Below are positions 1-8,494 of a stretch of 64,000 bases of DNA, piece by piece (position 1 is the first letter of the stretch; each line of letters begins with the position of its first letter). The notes under the pieces are model-generated. The model ran no database searches, was not told where the DNA came from, and worked only from the letters and a program-made list of their open reading frames with translations. The DNA lies in assembly GCF_004770145.1 (NCBI RefSeq), contig NZ_RQFW01000018.1, positions 273,501 through 337,500 on the forward strand, given 5' to 3'. The DNA is from Leptospira bourretii (GTDB lineage Bacteria > Spirochaetota > Leptospiria > Leptospirales > Leptospiraceae). The translations under genes were made by a program, and so were the position numbers.

Positions 1-535
1 AAATACGATTCAAATCAACATATAACAAATTAGGTGAACCATAAATAATCTTATGAACAGAAGCAATCGCCATTATACGATTCTGAATCAAACCCAAGGA
101 GGTAGTTAATTTTATATCATTCTCTGACTCTACTTGCATTGCCAAAAGTCCAGATATGATTTGTAAATTATTATTCACCCTATGATGAATTTCGGTTAAT
201 AACTTTGTTTTTAACTTAAAATCGGATTTTATCTGCCTCTCATGTTCAATTCGTTGGGCCTGTTCTTTTTTGACAGAATGGACATAGAGATAAATCAAAA
301 AAAACATCGCATAAAGGTCTTTAAAAAAACCTTCATAATCATCGAAATAATCGATAGAAAATCCATGTTCAAAAACATTAGAAATGCTCACATAACAAGG
401 TATCGTCGCCAAAATTAAGACGAATGCTCCTTCCCCTCGATAACTTGGCTTACGAATTAAACTTCTTATGATAATAACAATTGCGAATACATAAACCAAC
501 AAACTTAACAGGTTGAGTATTGCTATAAAACCCAT
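1..535 (-). CDS. Sensor histidine kinase, HisKA_2 type (C-terminus beyond left edge)
   Basis: Partial gene; about 178 codons are visible and no stop is reached. The N-terminus has two hydrophobic segments, followed by a charged linker and the motif TEIHHRVNNNLQIISGLL. That is the phosphoacceptor region of the HisKA_2 (PF07568) histidine kinases; the ATPase domain would lie past the edge. It should autophosphorylate on the first His of HHR and pass the phosphate to a response regulator not seen here. The ATG lies one base after the stop of the small membrane protein gene upstream, so the two are probably co-translated. The small protein may act as the sensory partner, which is inference. Confidence 0.8.
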   Translation of the reverse strand, partial: MGFIAILNLLSLLVYVFAIVIIIRSLIRKPSYRGEGAFVLILATIPCYVSISNVFEHGFSIDYFDDYEGFFKDLYAMFFLIYLYVHSVKKEQAQRIEHERQIKSDFKLKTKLLTEIHHRVNNNLQIISGLLAMQVESENDIKLTTSLGLIQNRIMAIASVHKIIYGSPNLLYVDLNRI

Positions 536-536
536 A

Positions 537-803
537 TCAGCGCGCAGCCACCAGGATCTCTTTTCTCAAGCTGACCAAAAAAAGTAAGGAAGAAATAAAG
601 TAAAACGAATGCTCTAATACATTAAAAAAGTCAGGGAAAACATAACCTTCCACAACTGTAAAAATATTGCTAAGCCAAACACAAACGAATCCTAAAATCA
701 AATAATAGAATTTGGGGATAAGTCCTGACCAAAGTAGGCGTAAGGTGATGAGTAACCCAATCGTGTCAAAAATAAGATTCAATACTTCACTAATTTGATA
801 CAT
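537..803 (-). CDS. Small integral membrane protein upstream of histidine kinase
   Basis: 88 residues, largely hydrophobic, with about three predicted membrane segments (residues 10-25, 32-52 and 63-80) and a short basic C-terminus. I do not recognise a named family. GAGAAGAT precedes the ATG closely enough to serve as a ribosome binding site. The stop is one base from the start of the downstream histidine kinase, a spacing typical of coupled translation, so it may be a membrane input module for that kinase. The role is inferred from position only. Confidence 0.65.
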   Translation of the reverse strand: MYQISEVLNLIFDTIGLLITLRLLWSGLIPKFYYLILGFVCVWLSNIFTVVEGYVFPDFFNVLEHSFYFISSLLFLVSLRKEILVAAR

Positions 804-982
804 ATCTTCTCAATTCCGAGTGAATTCTACTTTTCCAGAGGATATACTATAACAGGGTTTTGTTTACGGTAAAGTGATAATTTCCGAAAAAAGGGAACAT
901 AAAACATCTGAAATTAATTGAATCAAAGCTTTTTAAAAAAAATTGATTGTCCGGGTAGAAATCTGTTTCATACAAAAACAGA

Positions 983-1489
983 ATGTCCGACCACCAATTT
1001 TTACCATTTACTGCCAAAATAGAAATCATAGGGATCAACCCGTTTGTTTTTTTGCCAAAACCTATTTTAATTACCCTAATGGAACAAGCACAAACAGATA
1101 GAGGTAAAATTAGAGTGATTCTCAAAATGGAAGGATTCGAATTTACACAAACGCTCGTTAAATACCAAGGAGAATGGCGGCTTTATCTCAATACTCCCAT
1201 GAGAAAGGCAGCCAAAAAAGAAGTTGGAGATAAGGCACGGTTTGAAATAAAATTCAATCCAGAATCAGCAGAACACCCCGTTTCTCCAGAACTGCAAGAG
1301 GCCCTCGCCAAAAACAAAGAAGCAAAAAAAATATTTCAAAGTTTAAGCCCCTCTCTTCAAAATGAAATCATGCGTTATATCTTTAAAGTAAAATCGGAAA
1401 AAAGTAAAAAAGATAACGTAGAGCGAGTCATCCTTTATCTGTTGGGAAAAGGAAAGTTTTTAGGAAGAGAAATGAATAAAAAACTTTAA
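983..1489 (+). CDS. YdeI/OmpD-associated family protein (DUF1905 plus YdeI-like C-terminus)
   Basis: 168 residues. The first 95 residues match the DUF1905 beta-barrel pattern (FTAKIEIIGINPFVFLP, then a strand-rich stretch ending in GDKARFEIKF). Residues 105-165 match the helical OmdA/YdeI tail (LQEALAKNKEAKKIFQSLSP, then R-x-I-L-Y-L). The family is called bacteriocin-protection or OmpD-associated, but its biochemical role is unclear. It is a single gene, divergent from the two-gene kinase unit. The start was chosen because the DUF1905 domain begins within a few residues of it; the ribosome binding site is weak. Confidence 0.8.
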   Translation: MSDHQFLPFTAKIEIIGINPFVFLPKPILITLMEQAQTDRGKIRVILKMEGFEFTQTLVKYQGEWRLYLNTPMRKAAKKEVGDKARFEIKFNPESAEHPVSPELQEALAKNKEAKKIFQSLSPSLQNEIMRYIFKVKSEKSKKDNVERVILYLLGKGKFLGREMNKKL

Positions 1490-1508
1490 ATCGAAATTTT
1501 AAAATCTA

Positions 1509-2495
1509 TTACAACAATTCTTCTGGTTTCATTTTAGCCAACCGCAACACATCCGTTAGAAATTTTCTGTGACTTATGATCGATTCTTTTTTGGACTCTC
1601 TTGCCGGATTAAAAATCCCACGTTTTCTAAAAACTTTCCAAGGATCTAATTGGATATCTGACCAAGTTCCAATCTCAAGCGTTAATGGAAGAAACCTTGA
1701 ATCTTTTGTAGGTGAAAGTTCTTTTGTTTTTTGAAATTCGTTATACAAACGGTCCCAAAGATCTCCATGTGTTGTATAAGTCTCACTCTGAGGTCCAAAT
1801 CGATATAATATATGATTTAACCTAGTAGTAAGATGATTTGCTATTTTTTGAAACAACGATTCGTCCACACATTGATCATGTGTTCCTGCATAAGGCCACC
1901 AAACATGATCCACTGCACCAAATCCTGAGTGGATGTCTATCACTGGAATCATTGTATTTTTAGCAGGCAAAAAGTATTCACTATAAAAACGATCCAAAAC
2001 TCTCGACTCAGCTTGCAAAATATTTCCTCGATAATAAGGAAAGACATTCGAAATTTTATGCCCGCCAAAAAAGAAGGGAGCTTTCACAGCTTCCACGCCG
2101 GAGTTGCGCATCAAATCGACACCATTCGGATTTGATCTACGTTTCATTGCAACCCCACCAGGATTTAAGATAGGAATACAAACAATCCCTAATTCACCAT
2201 CTTTAATTTCACGATACAATTCAGAAGTTTTGCGAGCGAAGAGATCATCCAAAAAATCCAACAGAACACGGATACCGATTGTTTCGAGTCCATGTACACC
2301 TGCGACAAGACCAGCTACATTCCGTTTGATAGCACTTTCTTTCCCAATCTCTAAAACATAAATTGGAAAACGAAACCCAACTTCCGTTTTGGTTGAAAAA
2401 CCAAACTGTTTGAATCGGACTAATTTACCACCTAACTTAACGATTTTTAATATCCTATTTTCATATCGATTTAGACGTTTCATTCCTCTAAGCAT
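1509..2495 (-). CDS. M14-family zinc carboxypeptidase-like protein
   Basis: About 329 residues. The sequence GVHGLE near residue 68 gives the HxxE zinc ligands of the M14 (carboxypeptidase A / succinylglutamate desuccinylase) superfamily. DIHSGFG later supplies the third His ligand, and LTLEIGTW near residue 270 fits the catalytic Glu region. It probably removes C-terminal residues or hydrolyses amides; no signal peptide is visible, so a cytoplasmic location is likely. A TTG one codon upstream (2498) is also in frame; I prefer the ATG at 2495, which has an AGG about ten bases before it. Neighbours give no pathway hint. Confidence 0.8.
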   Translation of the reverse strand: MLRGMKRLNRYENRILKIVKLGGKLVRFKQFGFSTKTEVGFRFPIYVLEIGKESAIKRNVAGLVAGVHGLETIGIRVLLDFLDDLFARKTSELYREIKDGELGIVCIPILNPGGVAMKRRSNPNGVDLMRNSGVEAVKAPFFFGGHKISNVFPYYRGNILQAESRVLDRFYSEYFLPAKNTMIPVIDIHSGFGAVDHVWWPYAGTHDQCVDESLFQKIANHLTTRLNHILYRFGPQSETYTTHGDLWDRLYNEFQKTKELSPTKDSRFLPLTLEIGTWSDIQLDPWKVFRKRGIFNPARESKKESIISHRKFLTDVLRLAKMKPEELL

Positions 2496-2697
2496 CAATC
2501 ATTACCTACTTTCCCTGGCCTACTTTGTCCCAATTACCTTCTATCATTTGAAGGGACATTCCTCACTCTCGCAAAAAGAATCATTTTAGAGAAATTCTAT
2601 TTAAGAAAAATATATTACAATTTGGTTACGAAAAATATAAGAAAACAAAAAGAGAAACAAACTAATTCTATTGAAATCATAAACTCAAAACCATTTT

Positions 2698-3723
2698 ATG
2701 ATTTCAATAGTAAAGAACCCTCTTTCATTACGAATCAATTTTATGAATCAACCAACTGCCAAATCCAAACAAAAGAAATACAGAGAAGAGTGGATTAATT
2801 CAAATGGAATCAAAATTCACACAGGGATTTGGCCAGGAAAAAAACAAACAATCATTTGTCTCCATGGTTTATCAGGCAACCTATATTCTATGAAATCTCT
2901 TGCCGAGCGACTCAACCGCTTAGGCCATCGGGTAATCTCTTATGATCTGAGAGGACGCGGAAAATCGGACAAACCTGAATCCAATTATGGATTTCGTAAC
3001 CATCTCGATGATCTAAAGTCGATCCTGACACATTACAAAGTTAAAAATCCAATATTTTTTGCACATTCCTTTGGATGTATGATTGCTCTTCGTTATGCCA
3101 TTCTTTATCCAAATGAAATAAAAGGGATGATACTCATGGACGGAGGTGGGCTTCTTTCTTTGCCAAAAAGAATCCAAGTTCTAAAAGTATTAAAACAATC
3201 TTTTGAAAGATTGGATATTATTTATCCAACAGTATCCGAATATTTAAAACTCATTCAAAACTCTCCTCTTGTACCAAGATGGTCCAAAGAGATAGAGGAA
3301 TACTTCCGATTAGAACTACACAAAACCAAAGATGGTTTCATCTGCCATATGCCAGGTTTCGTTATGGAAGAAGAATTGAAAGAGATGGGAGGTTCTATGG
3401 ATTTTTATAAAATATTCAAATATTTAATCCAAGATCCAAAACGAGTTTTTTCAAAAATGAAAGACAACAAAACTTTAAATTTTGAAAAAATAACAACACC
3501 TACCTTAATTCTACGGGCTACTGAGATGAATTTATTTCCAAAAGATGATTTATTACCAAAATCTTCTTTTGATTCTATGTTGAAGAGAATTCCGAACTCT
3601 AATGGAAAAGAAATCAAAACAAACCACTATGGAATCCTTTTTGACAAAATCAAAGAAAGAGACAATGCGATTGAAAATTTTCTTTTTGGGTTAAATGAAA
3701 AAAAAATGGGAATTTCCCAATAA
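2698..3723 (+). CDS. Alpha/beta hydrolase
   Basis: 341 residues. Features of the fold are visible in order: CLHGLSGN (oxyanion hole, about 54-61), YDLRGRGKSD, the nucleophile elbow AHSFGC with Ser124, MDGGG after strand 6, a likely acid in the segment following LILRATEMN, and the catalytic His in KTNHYGIL near the C-terminus. Substrate unknown; esterase, lipase or haloperoxidase-like activity are all possible. A second in-frame ATG at 2743 also fits, because the fold begins only after residue 30; neither start has a clear ribosome binding site. It stands alone, divergent from the M14 peptidase. Confidence 0.85.
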   Translation: MISIVKNPLSLRINFMNQPTAKSKQKKYREEWINSNGIKIHTGIWPGKKQTIICLHGLSGNLYSMKSLAERLNRLGHRVISYDLRGRGKSDKPESNYGFRNHLDDLKSILTHYKVKNPIFFAHSFGCMIALRYAILYPNEIKGMILMDGGGLLSLPKRIQVLKVLKQSFERLDIIYPTVSEYLKLIQNSPLVPRWSKEIEEYFRLELHKTKDGFICHMPGFVMEEELKEMGGSMDFYKIFKYLIQDPKRVFSKMKDNKTLNFEKITTPTLILRATEMNLFPKDDLLPKSSFDSMLKRIPNSNGKEIKTNHYGILFDKIKERDNAIENFLFGLNEKKMGISQ

Positions 3724-3747
3724 CGAAATCCCCTATTCGCTGAAATT

Positions 3748-4026
3748 TTACGGATGTCCCTTTCCTTTACACTTCCCACCCTTAACAGTAGAATCCCAAT
3801 AACAATCGGGATTTTTCAAACACTTGGTGCTGTCTGGTTTTTTGGTACAAAGTTTATGAACTTTACCTTCCACTTTATCAGGGTTTAAAGCCGGTTCATT
3901 TTCAGCAGTTTCTACTTTGCCCTGCATTTTGCAGGAGAGATCATTTTCTTCGCATTCTTCCGCAAGTAAGGGAGAAATAGAAAAAACAAAAACCACTAGT
4001 AACTTTAGAATTAAAAATCGATTCAT
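3748..4026 (-). CDS. Small secreted cysteine-rich protein
   Basis: 92 residues with a clear signal peptide (MNRFLILKLLVVFVFSISPLLA, cleavage after LLA). The mature part has six or more cysteines (CEENDLSC, LCTKK, KCLKNPDC, GKC), suggesting two or three disulfides in the periplasm or outside the cell. I do not recognise the family. An ACTCCTTAA-type block just 5' of the start on this strand reads as AAGGAGT, a good ribosome binding site. It may be lineage-specific. Confidence 0.65.
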   Translation of the reverse strand: MNRFLILKLLVVFVFSISPLLAEECEENDLSCKMQGKVETAENEPALNPDKVEGKVHKLCTKKPDSTKCLKNPDCYWDSTVKGGKCKGKGHP

Positions 4027-4267
4027 ATCTACTCCTTAAACTTTCCCAATTTCATAGAGGGCAAGTTTAACAAGAGATGCAACCAAAAGGCAATAAATTT
4101 TTTACTCAATACTCAAAACCATACCACAAAGAGTTACTGAAACCTACCACTGAATCATCGATTGCAATTGCATTGACTAGTTCCGTACAATTTCTAAGTT
4201 ATGGTAAGATAAAAAGCCAATTGATTTCGAAATGAATCCTTTTGGTTTGCAGAATGGATCTCGATAC

Positions 4268-4873
4268 ATGAAAACGCATACAGAAACGGAACGATGTTCC
4301 TGGTGTCTCAAATTTGACCAATACATCCAATACCATGATAAGGAATGGGGAGTTCCCGTTCATGATGACCAAACCCATTTTGAATTTTTGATCTTAGAAG
4401 GAGCACAAGCAGGCCTTAGTTGGTCGACGATCTTAAAAAAACGAGAAGGTTACAGAAAAGTTTTTGCAAACTTTGATCCCATCAAGGTTGCAAAATTCAC
4501 TGATCAAAAATTGGAAAAGATACTTCTCGATCCATCGATAATAAGAAATCGATTGAAGGTTTTTGCAGCAGTCAACAATGCAAAACGTTTTTTAGAAATC
4601 CAAAAAGAGTTTGGTTCTTTCGACCAATATATTTGGAGTTTTGTTGGTCACAAAACCATTAACAAAAAAAGAAAAAGTTTAACTGAAGTCCCAGCCACTA
4701 CCATTGAATCAGATAATTTAAGCAAAGATCTAATCAAACGCGGGTTCAAGTTTGTAGGCAGTACGGTCATTTACGCTCATATGCAGGCCTGTGGCTTGGT
4801 GAATGACCATATAGAAAGTTGTTTTCGTTATAAAGAATTAACTTCTATCTCTTCAGAACCCCATAAAAAATAA
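4268..4873 (+). CDS. tag: DNA-3-methyladenine glycosylase I
   Basis: About 201 residues. It matches Tag along its whole length: RCSWCLKFDQYIQYHDKEWGVPVHDD at the N-terminus with the zinc-binding Cys pair, LEGAQAGLSWSTILKKREGY with the catalytic-pocket residues, then the NNAKRFLEIQKEFGSFDQYIWSFV block, and KFVGSTVIYAHMQACGLVNDH carrying the C-terminal His zinc ligands. It excises 3-methyladenine from alkylated DNA in base excision repair. I start at 4268 because Tag proteins begin just before the RCxWC motif; an upstream ATG at 4232 would add 12 unconserved residues. Its 3' end overlaps the convergent TetR gene by 29 bases. Confidence 0.93.
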   Translation: MKTHTETERCSWCLKFDQYIQYHDKEWGVPVHDDQTHFEFLILEGAQAGLSWSTILKKREGYRKVFANFDPIKVAKFTDQKLEKILLDPSIIRNRLKVFAAVNNAKRFLEIQKEFGSFDQYIWSFVGHKTINKKRKSLTEVPATTIESDNLSKDLIKRGFKFVGSTVIYAHMQACGLVNDHIESCFRYKELTSISSEPHKK

Positions 4874-5435
4874 CATTTACAACTTCCAGTTGAAATTCAT
4901 GAATGTTCAGTGGAATTGTGATAGAATTTTTGTTACTAAGAATCATTTCAATCGAAGAAAGAAAGAGATGAACGGCGACCTCGGGCATAAAGCCGTCCCG
5001 AAGTTCTCCTTTCATTTTCGCCATATTAAATATTTTGCCAATCGATTCAGGAATTTCTTTTTCCCTTCGTTTTTTAAATCGTTCCATATGTTGCGGAAAC
5101 ATTTCAGAAATTTCTCGGATAAACAAATCATTCATCACATACGGTGATTCCTCCACAAGCGATCTGTGCATTTTAGAAAACTTCTGCACGGCAGTCAAGG
5201 TCTCATCATCTGCAATCTCTTGGATGATTTTCTGAATCTCCGATTGTTTATGATCCATATAAAATTCCATAAGGTCTTGTTTATTGGAATAGTATTTATA
5301 CAAAGTTTTGCGACTAATCTTTAAAGAACTTGCAATTTCTTCCATTTTTGTTTTGGAATATCCATACTTCAGGAAAAGTTCTTCCGCTTTTTCTAATATT
5401 CTAATTTGAACTGGATCCAAATGCAAAACCCTCAC
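4845..5435 (-). CDS. TetR/AcrR-family transcriptional regulator
   Basis: 196 residues. The N-terminal helix-turn-helix is clear at about 10-55 (ILEKAEELFLKYGYSKTKMEEIASSLKISRKTLYKYYSNKQDLMEF); the rest is the usual helical ligand-binding domain. It starts with GTG overlapping the TGA of the RND pump gene (GTGA), so it is the last gene of the TolC-RND-TetR operon and probably feeds back on it. This order, with the regulator downstream of the pump, differs from the common divergent arrangement. Ligand unknown. Confidence 0.88.
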   Translation of the reverse strand: MRVLHLDPVQIRILEKAEELFLKYGYSKTKMEEIASSLKISRKTLYKYYSNKQDLMEFYMDHKQSEIQKIIQEIADDETLTAVQKFSKMHRSLVEESPYVMNDLFIREISEMFPQHMERFKKRREKEIPESIGKIFNMAKMKGELRDGFMPEVAVHLFLSSIEMILSNKNSITIPLNIHEFQLEVVNVIFYGVLKR

Positions 5436-8400
5436 TTTTTCCTTTTCTTCATGGAATCAATCATCCGTGTAATATACTGGTAAACCGCTGGGATCACGTA
5501 GAGAGTCAAAATCGTTGAGGAAATCAAACCTCCAATCACAGTCACTCCCATACTGGTTCTCTGTTTCGAGGCTTCATTGAGTCCAATGGCCACAGGCAAC
5601 ATACCTGCAATCAGTGCAATCGATGTCATTAGGATAGGTCTTAACCTTGCCCGACCCGCTTCAATGAGCGCCGTCCTCGTATCCACTCCAGTATTTTGTA
5701 AGTCTTTTGCAAAATCAATGAGAAGAATCGAATTTTTAGTTGCCAATCCAAAAAGTAAAATCATTCCAATGTTAGCAAATATATCCATTGATTTCCCGGT
5801 TAGATAAAGTCCGAAAAATGCTCCCGTCATTGCCAAAGGAATCACCACCAATATGGAGATGGGAATGATAAAACTTTCATACAAAGAAGCAAGCACCAGA
5901 TAAATAAACACAACTCCAAGCCCAAGCGCAATGGCCATATTTTTTCCCGTAGATTCCAAGTTCTCCGTTTGTCCACTATAGGAAACTTTGAGTCCTTCTG
6001 GAAGAGGTAGGTCTTCTTTTAATATCCTTTGTAGTTCGGACATTGTGTATCCAGACCCTCGCCCATTGGGATTGGTATCTGCGGAGATTTCAACCGAACG
6101 ACTTCGGTTTTGTCTTTGGATGGTGGCAGGGCCCGTGGTCGAAACTCCAGAGGTTACAAAAGAAAGTGGAACCAGATAACCGTTGATATTCGGAACCATG
6201 ACCTGATTAAAATTCTTCTCAATATTCCTTTGATCTTCTAACATACGAACACGGATGTCGTATTCTAAGTTATTTTCACGAAACACTGCCGAAGTATCAC
6301 CCTCAACGATGGTTCTTAGTTCGCGACCCAGAGCCTGCGGGTTCACACCTAACCTAACAATTTGTTCTCCTTTCGGAACAATTTTAAATTCAGGGGCACC
6401 TTCTCGCAAACTAATGTCAGGATCTGTTAAGTCAGGAATTTTTTTGATTTTTTCAAAGAGAAGTTTGCTATAGGCTTCCATTTTTTCCGCATCATTTCCA
6501 GTAATGACAAAAGAAAAGGATCTTTGCCCACCACCAATCGCATCATAGTTTTTGACTATTGGTTTTGCATCAGCATAGGGAGTGAGTTCCTTTCTGATGT
6601 ATTCCTTAAACTGAGGAGTATTGAGTTTTCTTTTTTTAGAAGATACAAGTTCCACATAAATATCAATTTTGTTTTGTTTTACATATCCAGCAGTTAGATA
6701 CACTTCTTTCTTAGATCGCAAAAGTGCATTCACTTCTTCATTTAGTTTTTTTGTCGCCTCAACACTAGAACCCGGCGGCAATTCAAAGGTCACTGTAAAT
6801 TGACCTAAATCCTGTGTGGGGATGAATTCAGATTTTAACGTTTTAGAAACAAATATACTACTTACAAATATAAAAAGAGCAATCGCCAATATCAACAATG
6901 GATGTTTGGTTGATACCTCCAATGTTTTTACATATCCATTCGTTAACTTTTCTTGGAACCTGTCAAAGGCATGTAAGGGAATCGAAAGAAATTTTTCTAT
7001 TTTGTTTGGCTCTTTGGTTTTGAGTTCTCCCCCAAAGTAAGCTGACATCATTGGAGCAATGGTTAAAGCATCGTATAAGGAAATGAGTAAGGCAAAACAA
7101 ACGGTAAGCCCGAAGGGACGTAAAATTTGTCCAATCACTCCATCGATAAAAGCAATCGGACCAAACACGGCAAGAATGGCGAAGGTAGTAGCAAGAACAG
7201 CAAGTGTGACTTCTTTTGTTCCATCAAGGGCAGCCTGTTTGCTATCTTTACCCATTTCTTTATGTCTATGGATATTTTCTCTGACCACAATTGCATCATC
7301 AATGAGAAGTCCTACCGCAAGAGACATGGCAAGTAATGTCATTTGATTGATGGTAAATCCAGCAAGACCCATAAGGATAAAAGATCCAAGGAGTGAGGTA
7401 GGTAGAGCAAGGCCTGTAATTAAAGTCGAACGGACACTCCCCAAAAAGAATAGAACTACAATGATCGTCAGTGCAATTCCAATGTAGATGGATTCTTCTA
7501 CGTCCCAAACATTATCTTTTACCACTTTGGAAGAATCATTATAATAATCGAAAGTTACTTCCGGAAATTCTTTCTGAAGGTCGCTGACCTTCTTCTTAAC
7601 TCCTTCTGCCACCTGCACGGAGTTAGCTCCCGATTGTTTATAAACCAGTAAAAAAAGAGCAGGTTTTCCATTCCAATAAGCAAGGGAAGTAATATCTTCC
7701 GAACCTACAAGGACACGTCCCACATCTGACAACTGAATGGGAATTTCGTTATTCAAAAAACTAATAGGAACATTTCGAATTTCATCAAAACTTCTGTATT
7801 CATTGATCGTTCGAAAAGATAAATCGGAATCTTTCCCGCGAACTTTCCCGGCAGGAATATTGGCACCACCGGCAGCAATTTTCTGTGAAACCTGTGAGGC
7901 AGATAAATTCCTTGCTTTCAATTGATTTCGATCTAACTCTACCCAAATTTCTTTTTTTCGCCCACCAATGATGTCCACTGAACCTACATTCGAAACAGAA
8001 ATTAACCTTTGTTTGATTGTTTCAGAGGCAAAATCATAAAACTCGTTATCACCTAATTTGGATTGAAGGGAAATACTTAAGATCGGTTGGTCAGCTGGAT
8101 CCAATCGTTTGATGACTGGTTCTTCCAATTCGGCTGGTAATTTTTTTTTGGCAAAGGCTACCTTGTCCCTGATTTGTTGCTCCGCATAACTGATTACAGT
8201 TTCAGAGGAAAATTCAGCCACAATCACTGCCGAACCTTCATTACAAATAGATCGGAGTTTTTTTAATCCTGAAATGGTAGAAAGTTCGTCTTCAATTGGT
8301 TTGGCGACCAAGGTTTCAATTTCATTGGGAGCCGCACCTGGATAAGTAACATTAACGGATATGGTGGGAATACTCATATCAGGGAAGTTTTCAACCCCGA

Positions 8401-8494
8401 GTTTACCAAAACTCACAATCCCAACCACAACGATGAGAATCACCGTACAGGCGATAAATACTGGCCTTTGTATTGATAATTTTGCTAAATTCAT
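5432..8494 (-). CDS. RND efflux transporter, HAE1/AcrB-like inner-membrane pump
   Basis: 1020 residues, full length for the AcrB/MexF family. The N-terminal membrane segment is followed by the porter-domain signature (FPDMSIPTISVNVTYPGAAPNEIE), and the proton-relay Asp pair lies in LLIDDAIVV at D399-D400. The second half repeats the pattern with six further membrane segments ending at about residue 1010. It should export drugs or other amphiphiles by proton antiport. It is coupled to a TolC-like gene upstream (ATGA overlap) and TetR downstream (GTGA overlap). No periplasmic adaptor (MFP/AcrA type) is encoded here, which is unusual for this family. Confidence 0.93.
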   Translation of the reverse strand: MNLAKLSIQRPVFIACTVILIVVVGIVSFGKLGVENFPDMSIPTISVNVTYPGAAPNEIETLVAKPIEDELSTISGLKKLRSICNEGSAVIVAEFSSETVISYAEQQIRDKVAFAKKKLPAELEEPVIKRLDPADQPILSISLQSKLGDNEFYDFASETIKQRLISVSNVGSVDIIGGRKKEIWVELDRNQLKARNLSASQVSQKIAAGGANIPAGKVRGKDSDLSFRTINEYRSFDEIRNVPISFLNNEIPIQLSDVGRVLVGSEDITSLAYWNGKPALFLLVYKQSGANSVQVAEGVKKKVSDLQKEFPEVTFDYYNDSSKVVKDNVWDVEESIYIGIALTIIVVLFFLGSVRSTLITGLALPTSLLGSFILMGLAGFTINQMTLLAMSLAVGLLIDDAIVVRENIHRHKEMGKDSKQAALDGTKEVTLAVLATTFAILAVFGPIAFIDGVIGQILRPFGLTVCFALLISLYDALTIAPMMSAYFGGELKTKEPNKIEKFLSIPLHAFDRFQEKLTNGYVKTLEVSTKHPLLILAIALFIFVSSIFVSKTLKSEFIPTQDLGQFTVTFELPPGSSVEATKKLNEEVNALLRSKKEVYLTAGYVKQNKIDIYVELVSSKKRKLNTPQFKEYIRKELTPYADAKPIVKNYDAIGGGQRSFSFVITGNDAEKMEAYSKLLFEKIKKIPDLTDPDISLREGAPEFKIVPKGEQIVRLGVNPQALGRELRTIVEGDTSAVFRENNLEYDIRVRMLEDQRNIEKNFNQVMVPNINGYLVPLSFVTSGVSTTGPATIQRQNRSRSVEISADTNPNGRGSGYTMSELQRILKEDLPLPEGLKVSYSGQTENLESTGKNMAIALGLGVVFIYLVLASLYESFIIPISILVVIPLAMTGAFFGLYLTGKSMDIFANIGMILLFGLATKNSILLIDFAKDLQNTGVDTRTALIEAGRARLRPILMTSIALIAGMLPVAIGLNEASKQRTSMGVTVIGGLISSTILTLYVIPAVYQYITRMIDSMKKRKK